From the NCBI RefSeq assembly GCF_963855985.1, contig NC_087109.1:4670001-4734000 (forward strand): a stretch of DNA of 64,000 nucleotides, written 5' to 3'. Under the pieces are notes generated by a model. It ran no database searches and was not told where the DNA came from. It saw nothing but the letters and a program-made list of their open reading frames with translations. This document shows, in pieces, positions 1 through 11,310 of the stretch. The first letter of the stretch is position 1. The number at the start of each line of letters is the position of its first letter. Both the position numbers and the translations under genes were made by a program. This DNA is from Ostrinia nubilalis (taxonomy: Eukaryota; Arthropoda; Insecta; Lepidoptera; Crambidae).

Positions 1-2550
1 CAAGCCAAATTACTGAACGGATTTTGATAAAAACTTACTTATTACAAATATTGTATTTTATGAATAAAGGTTTACAAAATTATAACAAAATTGAGTTCAT
101 TGGGAAAACTACAACAATTAAGTGTCAAGTAAGTTACTTGGTTCCGAAGCTCAGGGCAAAAGCTAGTGTGAACATAAATCAAGTATGGCGGCGGCGGTCA
201 ACAAAAAAAAAGCTGGGTGACGACACGGGCCGACCGCGCGGGTACCAGGCGCGCATAAATCGCGGGAGCTGGCGAAATGCGCGCCCGGCGGCATGTGGGC
301 ACGGGTGCGTTTACACTGAAAGACTTGATAGGATAAGATTTTGTTTGATTCGAGTGTAAAAAAGTCGATCCACGTTGACGAAATGAAAAAAAGAAATATA
401 ATACTTGTAGAAGACATCCAGAGGGATTCGAAACAGGGGTTTCGAATGCCAAAGCAAGGCATTCAAAAGTCCTCGGCTTCTTAATCGTATTTGTTAATAA
501 GATTAGGTACCACTGGATTAATAAATATGTCCTTCCCATTTTATAATGTAAGCTTTCTCAAAGGGTCTCCATAATTAGTAATCTTAGCGATTTTTTCGAG
601 TCTTGTTTAATTTCGCCTCCTACACAATAAATGAAATTGATCTTTCGACTCAAACTAAACATGTTTTTGGTGAGTGTTAAATCCACATGGCATGACTCTA
701 TCTAAAATATACTTATCAAATAATTATCCCCCAAAATAGAGTATCGCCTGTTTTCCACCAAGCCGCAGTGTGAATCGGTCCGTCTGTTTTCCACCAAGCA
801 ATCATCGGTCGGTGTAAACTGAAAGGCACCGGGCATAACGGGCCACCCGGGGCGGCCCGTATTGTGCGGGCTTACCGCCTTAGTGGCTCTGCGCTCCTGG
901 TGCTTCTGTTCCGAAATGTCATGACGGAATGTCCATGTCATCTTTGTCCGAAACATGAAACAAAATTACTTCCCAATTCCGAAATTGGTAATGATTTTGA
1001 ATAGGGGAAATTGGGGAAAAATTATCTTCTTAAAATTATAAACGTAAAGTTTATGATTTTGTATTAAAATTAAATAAAGAATACGTTTTAAGTAAATACT
1101 CGTAGTATTAGTTTTTATTATTAGTTTCCATTATTCTGTGATATTTAGATCTCCGAAAATGCGTTCTTTTTACAAGACTGATTTCCAATATTACATTCCT
1201 GCAAATGAAGGATTGGCGTTTGCTATTATGACATTTCAACTGTAGCAAATAACACGAAAATTAAAACGATTTATTTATTACTTTAGTACAAACTAAACGT
1301 ACAAAATATCCATTCATAATCCGGCTAACGCGTTTCACTACACATGATAATCACGCGAGCGGGGGTGGTGTGTGTTAATATTTCATGCGTTCTGCCACCA
1401 CGGCCCGGGGCGGATCGCGTGAGGTGCCCTTCGTAATTACCACGCAAGATGAGCGTGGGCGCGTGTTGATCGCGCGATTGGCGCCAAATGAGCGGGCGAC
1501 GGCCATCTTGTGGCAATTGACAGGCGAGGTTGGATTGGAGGTTTTTGACGCGGGGTGACAATGTGTGTTTTTGATTTAGGCTTTTTTTTATTATTTTCTA
1601 CATAAATTGTACAATATAAACGTTTTTGTTAAAGAATTATCATCAGAGAATTCTTCAAGCGTTAACTGTAGTGTTAGATAAAAGTTGTTGCTAAGTCAAG
1701 AGTTTCCTATTTGTATTTCAATACTCTACATTTACAAAGACGAGGGTCTTTTATTTTTAGATTCTAACAACACAACTCATGACTTCCAATTCGTTTTCAT
1801 TTGAAGCGAAACTACCAAAGCCCTTGCTATTTTAATTAAAAAATTGTAATGCGTCGAATCGCCGTAAACCGATGATATTTGCATAAAGGGAATGTGTCAA
1901 GCAGTCCCGTTCAACCCCAGTGCCATGAACATTTAAGTCCCGCGTAAAACGCCCTCCAAGTCTGCCGGTGGCATTAAAAACTCAGTTTTTACTGGCCATC
2001 AAGACGTCTGGTATCGGCCAACGTATCTACCCCATAAACCGCGCCAACAATTCAGCATCGTAAAACGGTGGAATAGGGTTGCTAGGTACGATAAAACGAG
2101 ATTTCGGACAGTCAGATTTTGGGCCAAATTAAAACGTTTACCGTTCACAAACGAGAAAAAACTTTCAACAATTAGTAGTACGAGTTCATCGTGTTAATCT
2201 TGAATCTCATTAGAGAGTACAGTTGGGTAAGTTACATTAAACTAACATTCGTAATAAAAAGAAATATCTCAAGTAACTTAACTTTCAGGCGACATGGAAT
2301 AGGAAGTAAAGTTGATTTGTACCTGAAAACAAAAGAAAAACACATGAGCTTTAAGTAAATAATAATAAGTGTCTTACTTATGTGGTAGATAGAAGTGGAG
2401 AGTCTTAGCACGGCAGCTTCCACTACTTTTGGGGAGACTTGACTCGCACCAGTTGTATTTCTGTATAGTTGATTCCTTTAACCACTGAAATTTTCAATTA
2501 ATTATTATTCTGTAAGAAACTTTCAGTTCATAATGCATAACTGAAACGTG
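1..2550. other. Gene-free stretch with GC-rich patches
   Basis: No open frame here resembles a known protein. The sequence is AT-rich with three GC-rich patches, near 205-310, 830-900 and 1350-1560. The first patch carries TACCAGGCGCGCATAA at 243-258, a motif that recurs across the window. Positions 748-763 and 784-799 are a direct repeat of CTGTTTTCCACCAAGC, and both copies are followed by ATCGGTC. The several short open frames overlap on both strands and lie in these GC-rich patches, so they are probably chance frames. Confidence 0.6.
426..464. repeat. Two overlapping hairpins
   Basis: ATTCGAAAC (426-434) pairs perfectly with GTTTCGAAT (439-447) across a 4-base loop. GAATGCC (444-450) pairs with GGCATTC (458-464). 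The two stems share bases 444-447, so they exclude each other. No function is assigned. Confidence 0.4.
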
Positions 2551-2558
2551 TAAGTACA

Positions 2559-2632
2559 GTGGATTTCGGATATAACGACGATGAACAGTGGTCCCACTGT
2601 GATTGCGGCGTTATATCCGAAAGTCGTTACAT
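2559..2632. repeat. Short palindromic repeat, MITE-like
   Basis: TTTCGGATATAACG (2564-2577) is repeated inverted as CGTTATATCCGAAA (2609-2622). Between them lies a second palindrome, ACAGTGG..CCACTGT (2585-2600). The nested stems look like a small deletion derivative of a DNA transposon with terminal inverted repeats. No target duplication was identified. Confidence 0.5.
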
Positions 2633-3098
2633 GTAAATGTAAAAAAAAATACAGACACGAACTATGTACATTATTATTACCTTTATCATTCATTAGTTTA
2701 CGATTCTGAAAACCATTCACTATGCCCTCAACATCTTATTCCCGCCCACGCTCCGCTCACCACCATAGCCACAACCTAACCCCGTAATGGCGCCGCCCGC
2801 CGCCCCGCTCATTACCGCTCGCTGATTGATTGATTCATTCGCGCGATGTGACGATAAGTGTTCGGTTTAGGCTGTTATCAAGTACTGCGTTACGGAACTT
2901 GGCTTTGCTTGCTTGGCTGTTGGATCAACGTGGAACTCCATCTGGTTAAGTCCTGGTAGTCATTTCAGATTGCATCTTGTCGAGTTGTATATCGTAAGGT
3001 TCGAAAGCTTTCGTAGAAGCGTCGTAATGTCATCAAGTATTTCAAGGGCCTCTTCAAGGCAAGAGTGAATAGGCACAGGGCAAGTATTTTACTATCCT

Positions 3099-3330
3099 AG
3101 AATGCATTTTACTTAACATCAATGCGCTGAGCGTGAATTTACATCAAACGTACTCACTAGTGAGCGCGTTAAAAATGTGTAAAATTTTAGTTCCTGAACG
3201 TTTCCGCTAGGGGCGCTGTACAATCCGTCATACAATGCGCTCACTAGTGAGCGCGTTTGATGTGAACTCACACTAGGCCCTCAGGTGCGATTGCCGTCAA
3301 ATACTTGTTTTGTGCTGCATAATAGTTCAC
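3099..3330 (+). repeat. ~70-bp dispersed repeat interrupted by a MITE
   Basis: The left part (GAATGCATTTTACTTAA..., from about 3099) and the right part (AGGTGCGATTGCCGTCAAAT..., to about 3330) match the halves of a repeat that is intact at 22275-22345 and, inverted, at 61845-61910. In those copies the consensus runs CTTAATACCAGGTGCGATTG without a break. Here about 160 bp are inserted at that point. Confidence 0.6.
3130..3274. mobile_element. MITE with ~40-bp inverted ends
   Basis: The left end (AGCGTGAATTTACATCAAAC, from 3130) and the reverse complement of the right end (AGTGTGAGTTCACATCAAAC, ending 3274) agree for about 40 bases with few differences. Each end contains the palindrome CTCACTAGTGAG. 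The interior of about 65 bp is non-coding. The exact borders are uncertain by several bases, because the flanking repeat suggests the insert may reach from about 3121 to 3283. Confidence 0.65.
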
Positions 3331-4338
3331 AATAGTTTATCTTAGAACAAACCGTGTCCTGCCTTCCCGTGCCCTGTCAATCGAATGTGCAGTCACGAAA
3401 ATATCATAATATTAGGAAGATGCGACAGTTGGTTTAATGTGGCGCCATCGGTAAATCAATTCAAAGAAATAATCACTAACTTTAGCAGAAATATAATACC
3501 TTCCTACAAACCTACAAGAAAACTCGGGTTTCCTAAAAACATAACACCACCACCAATATATAGGCAAGTGGGTGAGAAGCGTGAGCAGCTGACGACTGAG
3601 ACAAGCGAATTAACGGGACGCGACGCGAGGGCGGCCGGCGCCATTACCGGGGTGGACTGAGGTGATGGTCATGAGCGGAGCGATGAGCGATTTGAGGAGT
3701 TGGTCGGGTAGCAGCATAGCAGGCAATACGGAAGGGGAATTTGTAGGCATCGACATAATTAATTATCTTATATTTTCCGCTGGTTAATTATCATACTAAG
3801 ACACGAATGCCAACATAACTAATTAAGATGTATAAGAATTAAGACTATTTTATTATTAAAGCAGTGCCTACCAGACAGAAATTAGACAAGAGTATTATTA
3901 GTATTATTGTGACTTGAACTAACTGCGAATGATAATTTCAAATTCAAATGATTTATATTTATGTACCGTTTCCAGGGCATCTATACATCTCAGTTTTCTA
4001 CAATACACATTTATTCAAAAGACAACTCTAGTAACAAGAAATCCTTAGTCACCGGTCTGTAGCACCACCAAGTCAATAAAAATGTTCCATCAATGCTCTT
4101 TAATTACTACAAGGCCATAAAGATACGCTTGTATTCAAGGAGCGGGAATGGGCCGGAGGGAGAATAACCGAGGTGTCAGATGGAGGGTACCGGCCCATTA
4201 CGCAATGAGGCCGCTGCACTGTGATGAGAGGAGGCGGATATTTGCAATTTAAAAAGAAAGAATATGTTTACGTTTACCATCATCGAAAATGTATTGCGAA
4301 TGCGATATTAGAGACGACGTCTGAATTCGCAAGTTTTA

Positions 4339-4470
4339 GCTCTGATTTTTCAATCGTCAGAAACATTTAACTGAAGAATAAGTTTGGCAAATTGACAGTT
4401 TCAGTATGGGAAATACGTCAAAATGACGTATTTCTTCAGTTAAAAGATATCTGAGTATTGAAAAATCAGC
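4339..4470. mobile_element. MITE, CTGATTTTTCAAT family
   Basis: The left end CTGATTTTTCAATCGTCAG, continued by AACTGAAGAA, is mirrored by TTCTTCAGTTAAAAGATATC and ATTGAAAAATCAGC at the right end. A single end of the same family (GGGCTGATTTTTCAATCGTC) occurs at 16390-16412. The interior is non-coding. Confidence 0.6.
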
Positions 4471-4678
4471 GTCAGAAATCTGTGTCAGAAAAGCATAGAA
4501 ACGAAAAGAAAGCCTCCACACTAGCACACATTTTTATTGAAATAAATGAAATAATTTGCACAAAATGTTCATTACATCATATTTAAGTACCCTAACTTAA
4601 AAGACTGCAGACAGACGAGATGGCACAAAATGAGACAAATGAGAGAGACTGCAGACAGAGTTAGGAAGAACCCTCAAA

Positions 4679-5062
4679 ATGCTGGCACACTATCCGCCAA
4701 TACCAACAGCAAGTCCACACCCAAATACCGTTTGTTGGGAACACGCAGCTCTTGAGTCTTCGACACAATGCAGTGTCATGTTCCTGCCGAGGCCTCCGTG
4801 CCTTCGGTGGCACTCAGATATGGAAATTATCCAGTCGGCTTACAAGAAAATAATTTTACCGCGAAAATACATGGGATCGATCTGGCACGCAAGATTGTTA
4901 GCACTTAGTGCAAGATTTTTTGCGATATTTTTGCAGACGAAAAACGTGAAAATTTATGTTGAATACGGAGTAGTTATGGGAGTTGGTGCCGGCAAAATTC
5001 ATACGTTTCATAATCTTGGCACCGACTCCAAAATTATCAATCATATTAGTAATTCGTCGTAA
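4679..5062 (+). other. Unrecognised 127-codon open frame, probably chance
   Basis: This is an open frame of 127 codons starting at ATG. The protein has no recognisable domain, signal peptide or membrane segment, and its composition is irregular. It lies in a gene-poor stretch just outside the BEL element, with no visible promoter or splice signals. It is recorded only because it is the longest frame in the first 5 kb. Confidence 0.15.
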
Positions 5063-5248
5063 TAAATAAGTAACTAGTAATTATTTTTATACTTTTTAGG
5101 TTTTTAGTGCATGGTTTTTGAGTCTTGTTTTATTTTGTTGTTAAAATTAATTTTTAAGAATAAAATTCGTTCATTTTATCTAAACAAAGGCCAAAACAAA
5201 AGTAAAAAAAATATCCGCAATGAGTAATGACATTGTCGTTAACACCCC

Positions 5249-5367
5249 TGATTATCTGCATAATATTTCGTATTAAAAGAGAGCAAATGAAACCATATTT
5301 TTCTTCGGTTGACGGAAAAGTGACGTTTTATTCTTTTATTTTAAATTACTTTTTTCTGTCCTTGACA
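5249..5367 (-). repeat. 3' LTR of the BEL element (119 bp)
   Basis: It begins TGATTATCTG and ends CCTTGACA on the plus strand. It matches 9863-9981 except for one A/G difference (TATTAAAAGA here, TATTAGAAGA there). It is preceded by ACCCC, the left half of the target duplication. At 119 bp it is much shorter than usual for BEL/Pao LTRs. Confidence 0.9.
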
Positions 5368-5701
5368 TGCTGCCACCACAGGCATTATTAATACAGAACT
5401 ACAAAACCTTATCCAGTAAAATCTAGGTCTCTGGTAATAATAAGTTTAATTAATTGAAATAAATTTAAGTTTGTTAATCCATGAAAAGAGGTACCAGACA
5501 CCCAGGTTCCACACATACCTACTAATCCTAAGTGGGTAATGGAAACAAACAATAGGAAGATATTTAAACGAATATAAACCAAGTCCCACATACATAGTAA
5601 CTATTGGTAAGTACACTCTTGACTCTAAATTAATACAAACAATATACATACATATTAACTTAAGATAATATTGAAACTTAGTAGGTAATAAACTTAAATA
5701 A
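5368..5701 (-). other. 3' untranslated region of the BEL element
   Basis: About 330 bp separate the integrase stop codon from the 3' LTR. The sequence is AT-rich and has no convincing open frame. On the minus strand the bases just before the LTR (GTGGTGGCAG) are mostly purines and are the likely plus-strand priming tract. Confidence 0.5.
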
Positions 5702-7125
5702 TTAATCAATTCCATTTATAGGTAGTGGACAAATGTTGTTGAACGCGCGTTTGATGACTCCCCCTGAAGTGTGGATCTCCGCAACCCTCGTGACTCCGTC
5801 CTTCCCCTTGCAGCAGTTAACGATGCGTCCTAGCTTCCATTGGTTCGGGGGCAGCCGGTCATCCTTCACGAGTACGATGGTGCCATCACGTAGACTGATG
5901 CCCTTTGAGCTCCTCCACTTGGTACGGGTCTGCAGAAGTCCAATATAGTCCCTCGACCAACGCTGCCAAAAGCTTTGGTACAGCTGTTGCAACTGTTGAT
6001 AGTGTGTCAATCTGCCCATTGGCACGTCTGTATAATTATAGTCAGGTATCGAAATGGGTGTTCTGCCTATCAAGAAGCGGGCTGGCGTCAAACAAAATAT
6101 TTCATCATTAGCTGAATTAGGCAACGGACACAAGGGCCGAGAATTAAGAATGGATTCTACTTGAGTGAGAACGGTTGCGAACTCCTCAAAAGTCAACAAA
6201 GAATTACCTAATACTCGTTTCAGATGGCATTTACAAGACTTTACAGCCCCCTCATGCAACCCCCCCATAATAATATGCGGGGTGTAACCAGGCAGATATT
6301 TCCAGATAATCCCCTCACTAGCGCATGAGGTTGTAAACTCATCCAAGCTATCTCTTAGAAAATTATACAATTCCTTAAGCTCATTGTTAGCTCCATGAAA
6401 TGTTGTGCCATTATCACTCAACATTTCTTTTGGTTTTCCCCTACGGGATATGAATCGTTTAAAAGCCGCGAGAAAGTTATTGGTTTCCAAGCTAGATACC
6501 AGCTCTATGTGAACAGCCTTGGTTGTTAAGCACACAAATACAGCGATATAGCATTTACTTGCCTTGAATCCTCGTCCTCTCCTGTCCCTAATATGAAATG
6601 GGCCCGCGTAATCAACGCTTGTCAATATAAAGGGAAGTGCAGGGTTAACTCGCGATGGGGGTAGGTTACCCATAATCGGTGTAGTTACCTGAGGCTTAGC
6701 TCTGAAACACGTCACACATTTATGTACTATTTTATTTACTAGTTGCTTGCCGTGCACAGGCCAATATTGCTCACGTATGGATGACAATAATAGTTGCGGG
6801 CCTGCATGCAACAATCGCTTATGAAAGTCAACAACTATCAACTCTGTAAGTGGGTGGTGACGTGGTAGTATTATGGGGTGTTTCTTATCGTAGTTGTAGT
6901 TAGACTGGCCTAAACGACCCCCCACACGCATAACCCCCTCGTCAATAAAGGGATTCAAGGACAATAAGTTCGATGACCTCGGTAATTGTTTATTTTTACT
7001 AAGTAAATTAATTCGGTAGCATACGACTGAATCTGTGCAAATTGTATTAATTTGATTAAAGCATCGTTCAACTCTAGGGCTGACAATGAAGTAGTTAATT
7101 TGTTTTTTGGATCTCTACAATTGAG
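5702..7125 (-). pseudogene. BEL/Pao integrase part of pol, frameshifted
   Basis: The open frame 6964-5702 (420 codons, counted from a TTG) encodes the integrase. A His/Cys zinc-binding motif (H48, H53, C83, C86) is followed by the DDE catalytic core: D118 in TSVDYAG, D184 in LSDNGT and E238 in GGLHEGAVKS. A C-terminal DUF5641-like region with the block DGTIVLVKDD..P.QWKLGRI comes last. The TTG is not a start. The same frame continues upstream to about 7020 (LLSKNKQLPRSSNLL), then one frameshift moves the reading to LNDALIKLIQFAQIQSYA, which reaches back to about 7125. The protein would normally be cut from a Gag-Pol precursor and insert the cDNA into the genome. The catalytic acidic residues are intact, but the frameshift and the upstream insertion separate it from reverse transcriptase. 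Confidence 0.9.
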
Positions 7126-7875
7126 AATGTTACTAGGTATGCAAAATCACTTGAAACCTATGTTACAGTTAAGCTTTTACATTTACAAATACATTAGTTT
7201 TTATTTCATTCAAAAATACCCAGTAGTTATGATTTTATAGGCATTCAAAGTTCGCTTAAATATTGAGTCCCGCCGACGGTCACGTGACCCCGTGTGACGT
7301 ACATTCACAGCGTCCGCTCACTAGAAAACGGATATAAACATACTTAAATAATTTTTTTTTGTAAATACAAACTTATTATACATATTAACACCCAGACCCA
7401 TCACAGAAATTAAAATTGAACCAAACCCAAACTTGATGCGATTGTGTCGTTTTATTGCGAATTACCTTCCAGCTCCATCATTAGACCCCGATTACTATAT
7501 AGAATTAAAATACTCATCAATACAAAACGAACGAGCCCAAACTCGATGCATTTAAGTCGTTTTATTATAGAGTTCCTATGGCCACCTTCCAGCTCCATCA
7601 TCAGATCAGCTCCATGTCATCATAATATTGCATGGTCATCCAAATCACATGTGTTTGCGAAATTTCAGCTTAATCGGTTGCCTGGAAGTGGGTCTTAATT
7701 CAGTTTGCAAGATTCCACCCATACAAATATGAGCCAGTCGTTGTAATATGACGTCACGCGCATAAAATGGCGGGCCGGCCGCCGCCCGCACTTTTAAAAT
7801 TCAATATCTTGGAAACTAATTAACGTATCGAAATAATTCTTTCACGTGTATTTTTTATTTTTAACAGAGAATACA
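7126..7875. other. ~750-bp insertion splitting BEL pol
   Basis: Pol homology stops after ..FVLRFIHN near 7880 and resumes with CRDPKNKLTTSLSA near 7125. The material between has no pol similarity. It contains two related stretches, near 7470-7500 and 7575-7605, that share CCTTCCAGCTCCATCAT and sit near TCGTTTTATT, so it is itself repetitive. A GC-rich patch lies at 7765-7790. No coding frame, inverted ends or target duplication was identified. It could be a LINE tail or an unclassified element. Confidence 0.55.
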
Positions 7876-9772
7876 GAAAGCTAAAAAACAAAATTAGTGA
7901 ACATTCTTCATTGTGAATAAATCTTAACACAAATGCAAAGCAACGATTTAACTTCTTGAGGTTCGACCAACGTTCAAACAACCTGTTATCAATTGTATCA
8001 CTAGAATTGGTAGAAACGTTACAATTGGTTGTGTTTAAAGTCTCATCATAAGAATAGGGTTGTAATAGAATGTTCTCTGGAATCGTAGGCTGGGACAACC
8101 ATGCGGGGCCCTGCCACCAAAGGGAACACGCTGGCAGTTTATCTGCCTCTACCCCCCTCGACAGCAGGTCCGCAGGGTTGTCACTCGAGCAAACCCAGTA
8201 CCAATCCTTCGTATTGGTTAATTTATTTATTTCAGTTACTCTATGTTTGATGAAGGTTGACAATTTGTCCGATTTGGAATTTATCCAAGCCAACGCCACC
8301 CTGGAATCTGACCACAAGAATATGTTAGGTATTTCTTGTTTTAGGGCATCATTAACCTTGTTGTATAATATGGCTAACAATAAACAAGCACGTAATTCTA
8401 ATTTCGGTATTGTTTCGTTTCGCGCAACCCGCGACTTCGCGCAAAGCAATCGTACAACCACGTTACCATGCCTATCAAGAGAACGTACATAGATAGCCGC
8501 GCCATAAGCGGTCAATGAACTGTCACAGAATCCGTGCAGCTCCGCCTTGATGTAATCACTGATAAGGACAAGTCGCGGAATAACTATTGAGTTTACATAA
8601 TTTAATTTGTTATAAAATGATTCCCATTCATAACAAAACTCGTTAGGTAGATTTTCGTCCCAGTTAATTTTAATTTTCCATAAACGTTGTATGAAACATT
8701 TCGCAATTATTATTAAGGGCCCTAACAGACCCAAAGGGTCGAAAATGGCAGAGGCTATAGATAAAACCTTCCTTTTGGTTAAGTCGGTTGGTACTGGTTC
8801 TACTTGTAACTTATACCGTATGCTATCGTCATCATTTGACCACGCGAGTCCTAATACTTTATGTGTACCTGACCCTAGCGAAGTTAATTCGTTATTATCG
8901 GTAGGTGCATGCGTAGACTTTCTAATATGGTCCACTACAGTTTCTGAGTTGGACTTCCATTTTCTTAGGTGAAAGTTTGCGCCTTTCAAAATGTTATCTA
9001 TTTGAACGGCTGTTTTGGCTAATTCAAGGTCATCGTCCTGACCATGAATCAAATCATCCATATAAAAGTCTGAAATTATAACAGAAGAAGCTATTGGAAA
9101 TGACTTTTTGTTCTCGTCTGCGAGTTGTTTCAAACATCGAGTAGCCAAGTATGGCGCACATTTCAAGCCAAAACTAAGCGTAGTTAATTGGTATGTCAGA
9201 AGTGGCTTGTTTGGGTTATCACGCCAAAATACACATTGTAAGTGTTGTTGTGTTTGGTCAATAAATATGTTCCTATACATTTTTTTTATATCTGCACTAA
9301 TAACATATTTGTGTTTTCGAAATCGTATCAAAATATTATCCAAACTATCTTGGTCCATTGTACCCTTGTGTTGTATGTCATTCAAAGACTTTCCACTACT
9401 GGTTTTACAGGATGCATCAATAACTACTCGCAAAGGTGTTGTTGTTTTTTGAGGGTTCAAGACTGCGTGGTGAGGTAAGTAATTACAAGGCTCAGAGGTT
9501 GTTTTCTCAATCATATGCCCTGCATTTATAAAATCGTCCATGAACTCTACATATTTATCTTTAAACTCTGGATTTTTCTCAAATTTAGATTCTAGTGATC
9601 GAAATCGTTTGTATGCAATTGGTAGAGATGACCCGAGACTTGTGACAGGCTCCTGAAGGGGCATTTTGACAGTGAAATTACCATCAGCTGTTCTTGTGTG
9701 TGTCGCAAAGACATTTTCACAATATGTGGTATCATCATTTGGAGATTTCATTATCTGGTCACAGTCTCTCAA
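7820..9772 (-). pseudogene. BEL/Pao reverse transcriptase and RNase H part of pol
   Basis: This 650-codon open frame carries the Pao-type reverse transcriptase. SADIKKMY holds the first catalytic aspartate (about residue 161), LSFGLKCAPY follows, and YMDD (residues 237-240) is the active site in place of the usual YVDD. An A17-type region with IFDPLGLLGP precedes an RNase H domain that starts near GFCDSSLTAYGAAIY and includes LWSDSRVALAWI. The frame stays open upstream of the first ATG to about 9850, reading protease-to-RT linker sequence, so the ATG at 9772 is not a real start. The last 30 or so residues after FIHN are not pol-like and come from the insertion. The role is copying element RNA to cDNA in cytoplasmic particles. 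Without gag and protease it could not act alone. Confidence 0.9.
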
Positions 9773-9842
9773 AAAATTATTTGAATTAAGAGTGAAATTG
9801 CATCTTACTTGTAAGGGTTTGTTTACTACAGAGACGCAGCCT

Positions 9843-9860
9843 GAAACGTCGGGGTCACCA
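9843..9860 (-). promoter_or_regulatory. Primer-binding site of the BEL element
   Basis: On the minus strand, two bases after the 5' LTR, the sequence reads TGGTGACCCCGACGTTTC. TGG is the complement of the CCA end of a tRNA, and a start of this type is familiar from insect BEL elements. I do not assign the tRNA. Pol coding sequence begins essentially at once, which marks the deletion junction. Confidence 0.75.
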
Positions 9861-9862
9861 AA

Positions 9863-9981
9863 TGATTATCTGCATAATATTTCGTATTAGAAGAGAGCAA
9901 ATGAAACCATATTTTTCTTCGGTTGACGGAAAAGTGACGTTTTATTCTTTTATTTTAAATTACTTTTTTCTGTCCTTGACA
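9863..9981 (-). repeat. 5' LTR of the BEL element (119 bp)
   Basis: This direct copy of 5249-5367 has one substitution. It starts TGATTATCTG, ends CCTTGACA and is followed by ACCCC, the right half of the target duplication. It would carry the promoter for the minus-strand element. Confidence 0.9.
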
Positions 9982-10175
9982 ACCCCACTCTCCCCTACTG
10001 AGTCTGAGTAGGTAGGTAGTACCTTTAAAAACTCAAATAACGAATGCAATCATTAAAAATTACTCATTAACACAGAGCCCGGTCTACCAATGATTGGATC
10101 GATCGCAATGAGGTTTCATAATGAAATCTGAGAGGGCTTTCCTTGTTTTAGCGCAGCGGCCAAAATTATCTATAT

Positions 10176-10655
10176 GTTACGGTCAAAGTGATAAATGTGA
10201 AAATTATGAATAATCGCCGGTTATTATGAATAATTACCGCATGATTTGGTAAATGTGATTAATATGAGGTCATTTATGTGTGTATAAAACTAAATAGGCG
10301 GCTTAGGGGTGGCCCAAGGGCCACCCCCGCCGCACCTTAACCTATTTTTCACTTTAAATCAAAACATTATGTTATAGGCATCATATAGAAAAAGTAATAT
10401 TATGCAAGAAACATTCCAAACTCATTATGCCAAATTATATTAATATATGATATCAAAACGTTCAAAAGTTTGGCTGTACACGAACATGTACACAAGATGT
10501 TGTTCTCTTTTATGAAATTTGTTAGTACTAAGGTTGAATTATTAAATAATCACCGTTAAATGTGATTAATTTATCACTTTCACCGCGACTGTCGGGAATT
10601 ATTCATAATAACCGGTTATTATTAATAATTTTCAATTTATCACATTACCCGTAAC
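10176..10655. mobile_element. 480-bp MITE with GTTACGG ends
   Basis: It starts GTTACGGTCAAAGTGATAAA and ends, read inverted, GTTACGGGTAATGTGATAAA. The ends agree for about 60 bases and include CCGGTTATTATGAATAAT. The flanking AT (10174-10175 and 10656-10657) looks duplicated. The interior is non-coding and contains the GC-rich bit GGGGTGGCCCAAGGGCCACC. It sits at the very left edge of the surrounding transposon. Confidence 0.65.
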
Positions 10656-11310
10656 ATTCGCACGTTCATAATCAAACTGTCACTATACAAAAAACTCGAT
10701 TTTTCAGGAAAAGCATTTGAAATGCTCAAATTTTAAAACCTTTGCAAAATGAGCAAAATGCTATTAAATGTTTTGTTTTTTGTTAAATACCAGTAGTGGC
10801 TTGTTTGGCTTTTACGGAAATATAATTATCTTTCAAATTATCATAATGGTTTATTTAATATTTAATTTTTTCCCTAAAAATAGTGTCACTTTTCCACTAA
10901 AATTGAGACAGTGACAGTTTTCAATTAAAAACATGTTAATGTTGTATTATTAATTCCGGTAGAAATGTCATTATTTTCATATAAATTTGACGATGAAAAA
11001 TTTAAAAATGATTATTATTAAATAAAACTAACATAGAAAAATCAGTAATTTTAATGAACTTAAAACTTAATAATTTGGATTAAGTGGTACCAATGGTAAC
11101 AGTAATAAATGTAAATTCTCGATCAGAAATAAATACGTTACACACATGAAATTACTATAAAATTACACCACATAAATCAATTTCTTAGAAAATAAGGTAC
11201 TCTCTTGTTCAGGCAGCCTTTAAACAACAAGAACTTGATGACCTCGATGAACTTGACGAACTAGATAGTGATTTTTCATGGGAAAAATTCTCAGAGAAGT
11301 AGGTTTAAAT

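Larger units (their letters stand above)
5249..9981 (-). mobile_element. Internally deleted BEL/Pao LTR retrotransposon
   Basis: The element is bounded by two 119-bp direct repeats of form TG...CA that differ at one base, and by the 5-bp duplication ACCCC (5244-5248 and 9982-9986). Target duplications of 4-6 bp are known for BEL/Pao elements. It reads on the minus strand in the order 5' LTR, primer-binding site, end of protease, reverse transcriptase and RNase H, an insertion, integrase, 3' LTR. Gag and nearly all of the protease are missing: the primer-binding site runs directly into protease-to-RT linker sequence. At 4.73 kb it is well short of a complete element. The near identity of the LTRs implies a fairly recent insertion, so the gag loss probably happened before or during transposition. 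It would have needed another copy's gag. Confidence 0.9.

Noticed and set aside
5733..6111. Plus-strand frames of 71 and 68 codons
   Set aside because: They are antisense shadows of the BEL integrase.
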